NCBI RefSeq assembly: GCF_001855555.1
Contig: NZ_MKCT01000001.1
Coordinates: 1 to 64,000 of the forward strand
Length of the DNA stretch: 64,000 bases
Direction of reading: 5' to 3'
Source of the DNA: Chromobacterium sphagni
GTDB lineage: Bacteria > Pseudomonadota > Gammaproteobacteria > Burkholderiales > Chromobacteriaceae
The stretch's first letter is position 1, and every line of letters begins with the position of its first letter. Below the pieces are notes generated by a model. That model had not been told where the DNA came from. It did no database searches and saw only the letters and a list, made by a program, of their open reading frames with translations. Below, one piece after another: positions 59,654-64,000 of the stretch. Made by a program: the position numbers and the translations under genes.

Positions 59654-59947
59654 CATGCGCATGCCGGCTTCGGCACGCCGCCTTCGCACTTCCTTCGGAT
59701 CGGCCAGCAGCGGGCGGTAGATTTCCACCCGATCATGCTGCCTCAATTCGGCCTCCGGCTTGACCGCCTTGCCGAAAATCCCCAGCCTCAACGCCTCCGC
59801 GTCGAGTTCCGGGCATTGCGCCAGAATGCCCGATCGCGCCACCGCCTGCGCCACCGTCGCGCCCGCCGGCAGGCTGACGGCGATCAGCCATTGCCGGTCC
59901 GGCCGCGCGTAAGCCACTTCGACATCCAGCATTTCAGTCGCTGCCAT
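59630..59947 (-). CDS. rnfH: RnfH family protein (RatB-like)
   Basis: A 105-residue ubiquitin-like-fold protein of the RnfH/UPF0125 family. The core reads VEVAYARPDRQWLIAVSLP, later RLGIFGKAVKPEAELRQHDRVEIYRPLLADPKEVRRRRA. Its function is unclear; in E. coli the neighbour of RatA was called RatB without a proven antitoxin role. It overlaps the ratA end by 14 bp; an ATG at 59932, one base after the ratA stop, is an alternative start. Confidence 0.88.
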   Translation of the reverse strand: MAATEMLDVEVAYARPDRQWLIAVSLPAGATVAQAVARSGILAQCPELDAEALRLGIFGKAVKPEAELRQHDRVEIYRPLLADPKEVRRRRAEAGMRMKKGGGAA

Positions 59948-60371
59948 ATTTCCTGTCCGCCTCCTTGATGAAAGCGTCCACCAGCGAGCCGGAAATGTGG
60001 CCGAACACCGGGCCGATCAACTTTTCCAGGATGCGGCTGGAAAACTGGTAGCGCAGGCTGAACTCTATCCGGCAGCCAAAGTCGCCCAGCGGCTTGAAAT
60101 GCCAGCGCCCCTCCAACAATTCAAACGGCCCCTCCACCAGCTCCATCATGATGGACTCGTCCTTGACGTTGCGGTTGCGGGTGGTGAAATGCTGGCGCAC
60201 TTTCAAATAATCGATATGCAGGCTGGCCACCACCTGCTCTTCATCGCGCGACAATACCTCCGCCTTGCCGCACCATGGCAGAAAGCGGCTGTAATGATCC
60301 ACATCGTCCACCAGCGCGTACATCTGCGCCGGGGTATGCGCCACCAGGACGCTCTTTTCGACAAGCTGCAT
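59934..60371 (-). CDS. ratA: RatA-like START-domain protein (coenzyme Q-binding type)
   Basis: A 145-residue START/SRPBCC-fold protein. Typical segments are LVAHTPAQMYALVDDVDHYSRFLPWC and the final ISGSLVDAFIKEADRKYG. The family includes E. coli RatA, reported to bind the 50S subunit and block 70S formation, and mitochondrial Coq10, which binds ubiquinone; a role in quinone handling is as plausible as toxicity. ATG 60371 gives the standard family length. It is divergent from smpB, a very conserved neighbourhood. Confidence 0.9.
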   Translation of the reverse strand: MQLVEKSVLVAHTPAQMYALVDDVDHYSRFLPWCGKAEVLSRDEEQVVASLHIDYLKVRQHFTTRNRNVKDESIMMELVEGPFELLEGRWHFKPLGDFGCRIEFSLRYQFSSRILEKLIGPVFGHISGSLVDAFIKEADRKYGSD

Positions 60372-60528
60372 CGGCAAAAACCCGGCGCCGCCGGGGTCTC
60401 GAAGCTGAACAATCAAGCGGTGATTTTAGCAAAAACCACCCGTTGCTGTCCTGCCGCCGCCAGCCGCCCCCCCTCAGACCGTCAGCGGCGAAAATATCTC
60501 CACATCAAGCCACTGAATTTGCGTGACT

Positions 60529-60556
60529 TTGGTTGGCCGGCGGCTTCTGGTACAAT
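60529..60556 (+). promoter_or_regulatory. Predicted smpB promoter
   Basis: TTGGTT (60529-60534) and TACAAT (60551-60556) are 16 bp apart and about 28 bp before the smpB ATG, which has TAAGGAA upstream as ribosome site. Confidence 0.5.
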
Positions 60557-60583
60557 GCCGGATTCTAAGGAACTCACCATCAC

Positions 60584-61039
60584 ATGAGCATCATCCAGAA
60601 CCGCAAGGCTTTCCACGACTACTTCATCGAGGAAGAACTCGAGGCCGGGCTCGTGCTGGAAGGGTGGGAGGTCAAGGCCATCCGCGCCGGCCGCGTCCAG
60701 CTGAAGGAAAGCTACGTCGACTGGAAGAACGGCGCCTTCTGGCTGATCGGCTGCCACATCACCCCTCTGCAATCCGCCTCCACCCATGTCAAGCCCGACC
60801 CGGTGCGCCCGCGCAAACTGCTGCTGTCGCAAGAGCAAATCAACCGCTTCATCGGCAAGGTGGAACGCGCCGGCTACACCATGATGGCGCTGGACCTCCA
60901 CTACTCCAAGGGCAACGTCAAGGCCAACGTCGGCCTGGCCAAGGGCAAGAAGCTGCATGACAAGCGCGACACCGAGAAAGACCGCGAATGGCAGCGCGAG
61001 AAGCAGCGCGTGATGAAGAATCATCGGGGCGCGGCATGA
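60584..61039 (+). CDS. smpB: SsrA-binding protein
   Basis: A 151-residue protein that brings tmRNA to stalled ribosomes. It has [37 protein letters not shown] and the C-terminal basic tail with [17 protein letters not shown] that reaches into the mRNA channel. The stop overlaps the next gene by ATGA. The tmRNA gene ssrA is not in this window. Confidence 0.97.
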   Translation: MSIIQNRKAFHDYFIEEELEAGLVLEGWEVKAIRAGRVQLKESYVDWKNGAFWLIGCHITPLQSASTHVKPDPVRPRKLLLSQEQINRFIGKVERAGYTMMALDLHYSKGNVKANVGLAKGKKLHDKRDTEKDREWQREKQRVMKNHRGAA

Positions 61040-61386
61040 AGCGCGGCGCCGCCCTCCCCATCGTCCTGATCTGCCTGGGTTGCGTCTGGTTGCTGAAAAG
61101 CACCGCCCTGCTGCCCAGCACCGCCACCCTGCTCGCCCTGCTGCTGTTCGCGGCGGGCGTGTTGCTATTGGCGCTGGACGGATTCAACAAATCCACTCTG
61201 GTGACCAGCCCAATGCTGGCCTACACCGGCGCCGCCATCTACGCGATAGACCAGTTGGGCCTGCGCGCCAGCCATTTCGCGGCGCTGGGCATGGTGCTGA
61301 TGGGCGTGCTGATGCTGGTGGCGCGCAGCGACAGCATACCGGAACGCCGCGAACCGCCGCGCCGGCTGCCGCCGCGGGACGACTGA
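61036..61386 (+). CDS. Small integral membrane protein of unknown function
   Basis: A 116-residue protein with three or four membrane helices ([15 protein letters not shown], then [28 protein letters not shown] and [15 protein letters not shown]) and a basic, proline-rich tail [14 protein letters not shown]. The layout recalls small membrane proteins of the LiaI/LiaF-like group, but I cannot assign it. The ATGA overlap with smpB indicates coupled translation and supports this start over upstream in-frame codons. Confidence 0.78.
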   Translation: MKRGAALPIVLICLGCVWLLKSTALLPSTATLLALLLFAAGVLLLALDGFNKSTLVTSPMLAYTGAAIYAIDQLGLRASHFAALGMVLMGVLMLVARSDSIPERREPPRRLPPRDD

Positions 61387-61502
61387 TCCAGGCCGGCGCG
61401 CGGCGATGGAAGACATCGCCCGCCAATAGTCTGAAACACAAATATTTTTTCAAGCATTGACGATAATGGCCTTAACGGCCTGCATTACTTTCAAGGATAG
61501 GC

Positions 61503-63080
61503 ATGGACAAGATCCTCATTCTCGATTTCGGCTCGCAAGTCACCCAGCTGATCGCCCGCCGCGTACGCGAAGCTCACGTCTACTGTGAGCTTCACTCTTT
61601 CGACATGCCGATCGAAGAGATCCAGGCCTTCGCGCCCAAGGCCATCATCCTGTCCGGCGGTCCCAATTCGGTATACGAGTCCGATTACCAGGCCGATCCC
61701 AAGCTGTTCGAGCTGGGCATCCCGGTGCTGGGCATCTGCTACGGCATGCAGTTCATGGCGCAAACCATGGGCGGCAAGGTGGAAGGCGGCGACAAGCGCG
61801 AGTTCGGCTACGCCCAGATCAAGGCGCGCCACCATTCCAAGCTGCTGGAAGGCCTGCAGGACCAGATCGACGACGCCGGCAACGGCTTCCTGGACGTTTG
61901 GATGAGCCACGGCGACAAGGTCACCCAGTTGCCGGCCGGCTTCCACGTCATCGCCGAAACCCCGTCCTGCCCGATCGCGGCGATGGCCGACGAGGCCCGC
62001 GGCTTCTACGGCGTGCAGTTCCACCCGGAAGTGACGCACACCAAGCGCGGCACCGAGATGCTCCACCGCTTCGTGCTGCATGTGGCCGGCTGCAAGCCCA
62101 GCTGGACCATGCCCAACTACATCGATGAAGCGGTGAAGAAGATCCGCGACCAGGTGGGCGATGAGGAAGTGATTCTCGGCCTGTCCGGCGGCGTGGACTC
62201 CTCTGTCGCCGCCGCGCTGATCCACCGCGCCATCGGCAACCAGCTGACCTGCGTCTTCGTCGACCACGGCCTGTTGCGCCTGAACGAAGGCAAGATGGTG
62301 ATGGAAATGTTCGCCCAGAACCTGGGCGTCAAGGTGATTCAAGTCAACGCCGAAGCCGACTTCATGGCCAAGCTGGCCGGCGAAGCCGACCCGGAGAAGA
62401 AACGCAAGATCATCGGCGCCGAGTTCGTCGAAGTGTTCCAGCGCGAATCCGGCAAACTGACCAACGCCAAGTGGCTGGCCCAGGGCACCATCTATCCGGA
62501 CGTGATCGAATCGGCCGGCGCCAAGACCAAGAAGGCCCACACCATCAAGAGCCACCACAATGTGGGCGGCCTGCCGGAAGACATGGACCTGAAGCTGCTG
62601 GAGCCGCTGCGCGAACTGTTCAAGGACGAAGTGCGCCAGCTGGGCGTGGCGCTCGGCCTGCCGCACGACATGGTCTACCGCCACCCGTTCCCGGGCCCGG
62701 GCCTGGGCGTGCGCATCCTCGGCGAAGTGAAACAGGAATACGCCGACCTGCTGCGCCAGGCCGACGCCATCTTCATCGAAGAGCTGCGCAACACCGTGGA
62801 CGAAAAAACCGGCAAGAACTGGTACGAACTGACCAGTCAGGCATTCGCGGTGTTCCTGCCGGTGAAGTCGGTCGGCGTGATGGGCGACGGCCGCACCTAC
62901 GACTACGTCGTCGCACTGCGCGCCGTGGTCACCAGCGACTTCATGACCGCGCACTGGGCCGAACTGCCCTACGCGCTGCTGGGCCGCGCTTCCAACCGCA
63001 TCATCAACGAAGTACGCGGCATCAACCGCGTGGTCTACGATGTGAGCGGCAAGCCGCCGGCTACCATCGAGTGGGAGTAG
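61503..63080 (+). CDS. guaA: GMP synthase (glutamine-hydrolysing)
   Basis: A 525-residue two-domain enzyme that aminates XMP to GMP. The glutaminase has the nucleophile in [13 protein letters not shown] and the catalytic His in VQFHPEV; the PP-loop is [15 protein letters not shown], and the C-terminus ends [17 protein letters not shown] as in most GuaA proteins, so the gene is intact. The end of guaA is a known integration site for genomic islands, and foreign-looking DNA begins right after the stop. Confidence 0.98.
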   Translation: MDKILILDFGSQVTQLIARRVREAHVYCELHSFDMPIEEIQAFAPKAIILSGGPNSVYESDYQADPKLFELGIPVLGICYGMQFMAQTMGGKVEGGDKREFGYAQIKARHHSKLLEGLQDQIDDAGNGFLDVWMSHGDKVTQLPAGFHVIAETPSCPIAAMADEARGFYGVQFHPEVTHTKRGTEMLHRFVLHVAGCKPSWTMPNYIDEAVKKIRDQVGDEEVILGLSGGVDSSVAAALIHRAIGNQLTCVFVDHGLLRLNEGKMVMEMFAQNLGVKVIQVNAEADFMAKLAGEADPEKKRKIIGAEFVEVFQRESGKLTNAKWLAQGTIYPDVIESAGAKTKKAHTIKSHHNVGGLPEDMDLKLLEPLRELFKDEVRQLGVALGLPHDMVYRHPFPGPGLGVRILGEVKQEYADLLRQADAIFIEELRNTVDEKTGKNWYELTSQAFAVFLPVKSVGVMGDGRTYDYVVALRAVVTSDFMTAHWAELPYALLGRASNRIINEVRGINRVVYDVSGKPPATIEWE

Positions 63081-63240
63081 AAATACCGTCGTAAGCTGTT
63101 GATTTATATATGTTTTGTAGTTACACAAAACAGACACACGCCCAACTAAGTTGTTGATTTAGTTGGGCGTTGGCATTAAAGTTACACGTAAAGCTACAAA
63201 ACGCTGTAGCCGTTCAAAAACGTAGTAACCCAACGCACAT
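63081..63240. other. Island attachment/regulatory region between guaA and integrase
   Basis: An AT-rich 160-bp stretch with three nested dyads: TGTTTTGT / ACAAAACA (63111-63132), CGCCCAACTAA / TTAGTTGGGCG (63139-63169) and GCTAC / GTAGC (63193-63210). TGTTGATTTA occurs twice (63097-63106, 63152-63161) and AGTTACAC twice (63119-63126, 63180-63187). These look like integrase arm sites or terminator and operator elements. Confidence 0.6.
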
Positions 63241-64000
63241 ATGCCGCTAAAAAAACAAACGTTTAATGCTGACGAAATAGAGATATACGACGAGGCTGTT
63301 GTGTATAAGCGCGGCGAGTATTGGCAAATGCGTATGTGGTTAGGAAAGGAAAAGAAATACGCACGTTTTAGCTTACGCACACGCAATAGAGATACAGCAA
63401 TAGATAAAGCGAAAAAATACTATCACGAGCTAATGGCACAGCAGTTAGCGGGTAAAACGTATTTCTCCAAAACAACAAAGCAAGGTGTTGAAGAATATTT
63501 GAAGCAACGTGCGCTTGACGTTGAAGCGGAGCTAATAGTGAAAGGACGTTATGGCACTATTAAAACGCATTTGGAACATTGGCTTGATTTTATTGGACGA
63601 GACACAAAGCTGAAAGAGCTTGAACGCACTGATTGCGAGAACTACTTACATTCGCGCACTAAAACAAAAAAGAAAATCAATGTCAGTCAAACAACGGTAG
63701 CGAATGAACAAAGTTCAATAAACGCAATGATGGCTTGGCTGTATAAGCGTAATGAAACATACATTGAAGCGTTTGATTTTAAGCCGTTAAAACGTATTGA
63801 CAGATGTGACGAAGCACTAAGGCGCAGCACATTTGAAGACGACGAAATAGTTAGGATTAAAACAGAGCTTGAAACATACATTGCTGACGCAAAGAAAAAC
63901 ATAAAAGAAGAAGGCAACTTAGCGAAAGCAATAACGGGCTACTATTTGCTCATATCCATTATTACTGGCTTACGCAGAGGCGAGCAGATACAGCTAAAGT
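63241..64000 (+). CDS. Tyrosine recombinase / integrase (partial, C-terminus outside window)
   Basis: The frame is open from ATG 63241 to the window edge, 253 codons. It has an N-terminal arm-binding-like domain, a SAM-like core-binding domain (about residues 85-180, with TIKTHLEHWLDFIG and TTVANEQSSINAMMAWLYK), and near the edge the start of the catalytic domain with TGLRRGEQ, whose first Arg (about residue 245) is the first catalytic residue. Codon use is AT-rich and unlike every other gene here, a sign of recent transfer. It very probably integrates its element at the 3' end of guaA. No clear ribosome site precedes the ATG. Confidence 0.9.
   Translation, partial: MPLKKQTFNADEIEIYDEAVVYKRGEYWQMRMWLGKEKKYARFSLRTRNRDTAIDKAKKYYHELMAQQLAGKTYFSKTTKQGVEEYLKQRALDVEAELIVKGRYGTIKTHLEHWLDFIGRDTKLKELERTDCENYLHSRTKTKKKINVSQTTVANEQSSINAMMAWLYKRNETYIEAFDFKPLKRIDRCDEALRRSTFEDDEIVRIKTELETYIADAKKNIKEEGNLAKAITGYYLLISIITGLRRGEQIQLK

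Noticed and set aside
63159-63386. Minus-strand 75-codon frame opposite the integrase start
   Set aside because: It overlaps the dyads and the clearly coding integrase frame on the other strand, with no supporting pattern.

Overview
This 64 kb window is almost certainly a chromosomal segment of a Neisseriales betaproteobacterium of the Chromobacterium / Aquitalea / Pseudogulbenkiania type. I base this on high-GC coding DNA with strong third-position GC bias, a classical neisserial-type trimeric porin, the gene order yceD-rpmF-plsX-fabHDG-acpP-fabF, and two sets of flagellar-type chemotaxis genes with two cheV paralogues. The genus is an inference from recalled family resemblance; no search was run.

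Layout. 0-15 kb is mostly housekeeping. It holds the end of a short-chain dehydrogenase, tyrA, a dicarboxylate-type symporter, the folate branch genes pabB-pabC, the fatty-acid/phospholipid operon yceD-rpmF-plsX-fabH-fabD-fabG-acpP-fabF (minus strand), and divergently maf, an RsmI-like methylase and pncB, then a DUF2520 protein. 15-31 kb is a set of independently transcribed units: a major porin with a long structured upstream region (an orphan terminator that may mark a small RNA, and two perfect palindromes), a secreted hypothetical protein, a TetR regulator, an orphan peptide-type substrate-binding protein, a PAS-GGDEF-EAL protein, a methyltransferase, the glycine cleavage genes gcvT-gcvH-gcvP under a clear tandem glycine riboswitch, an AdiC-like permease, gluQRS and fdxA.

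31.6-50.7 kb is a signalling block. On the minus strand lies a complete chemosensory cluster, cheY-cheA-cheW-mcp-cheR-cheB-cheD, followed 2 bp later by a small putative lipoprotein gene. Its chemoreceptor has four PAS-like repeats at an exact 414-nt period and ends in a CheR/CheB docking pentapeptide. Upstream on the same strand are a FleS-like histidine kinase without an adjacent response regulator and two paralogous 104-residue STAS proteins. Divergently on the plus strand is a second chemotaxis set, cheV-cheV-cheY-cheZ-cheA, capped by an HDOD protein with a degenerate EAL domain. The two sets probably share receptors and adaptors, since only one cheW, cheR, cheB and cheZ are present here.

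50.7-63.1 kb returns to housekeeping: tsaB-rimI-uracil-DNA glycosylase, rpmB-rpmG, pyrG-kdsA-eno-ftsB, a diguanylate cyclase with an intact GGEEF and inhibitory site, ratA-rnfH, smpB with an overlapping small membrane protein gene, and guaA. At 63.08 kb, right after the guaA stop codon, composition drops abruptly to AT-rich DNA with nested palindromes and a tyrosine recombinase that runs off the window, which is the edge of an integrated genomic island.

No rRNA, tRNA, CRISPR array or insertion sequence was found. Start codons were chosen by Shine-Dalgarno spacing and family length, so many are internal to the longest open frame.
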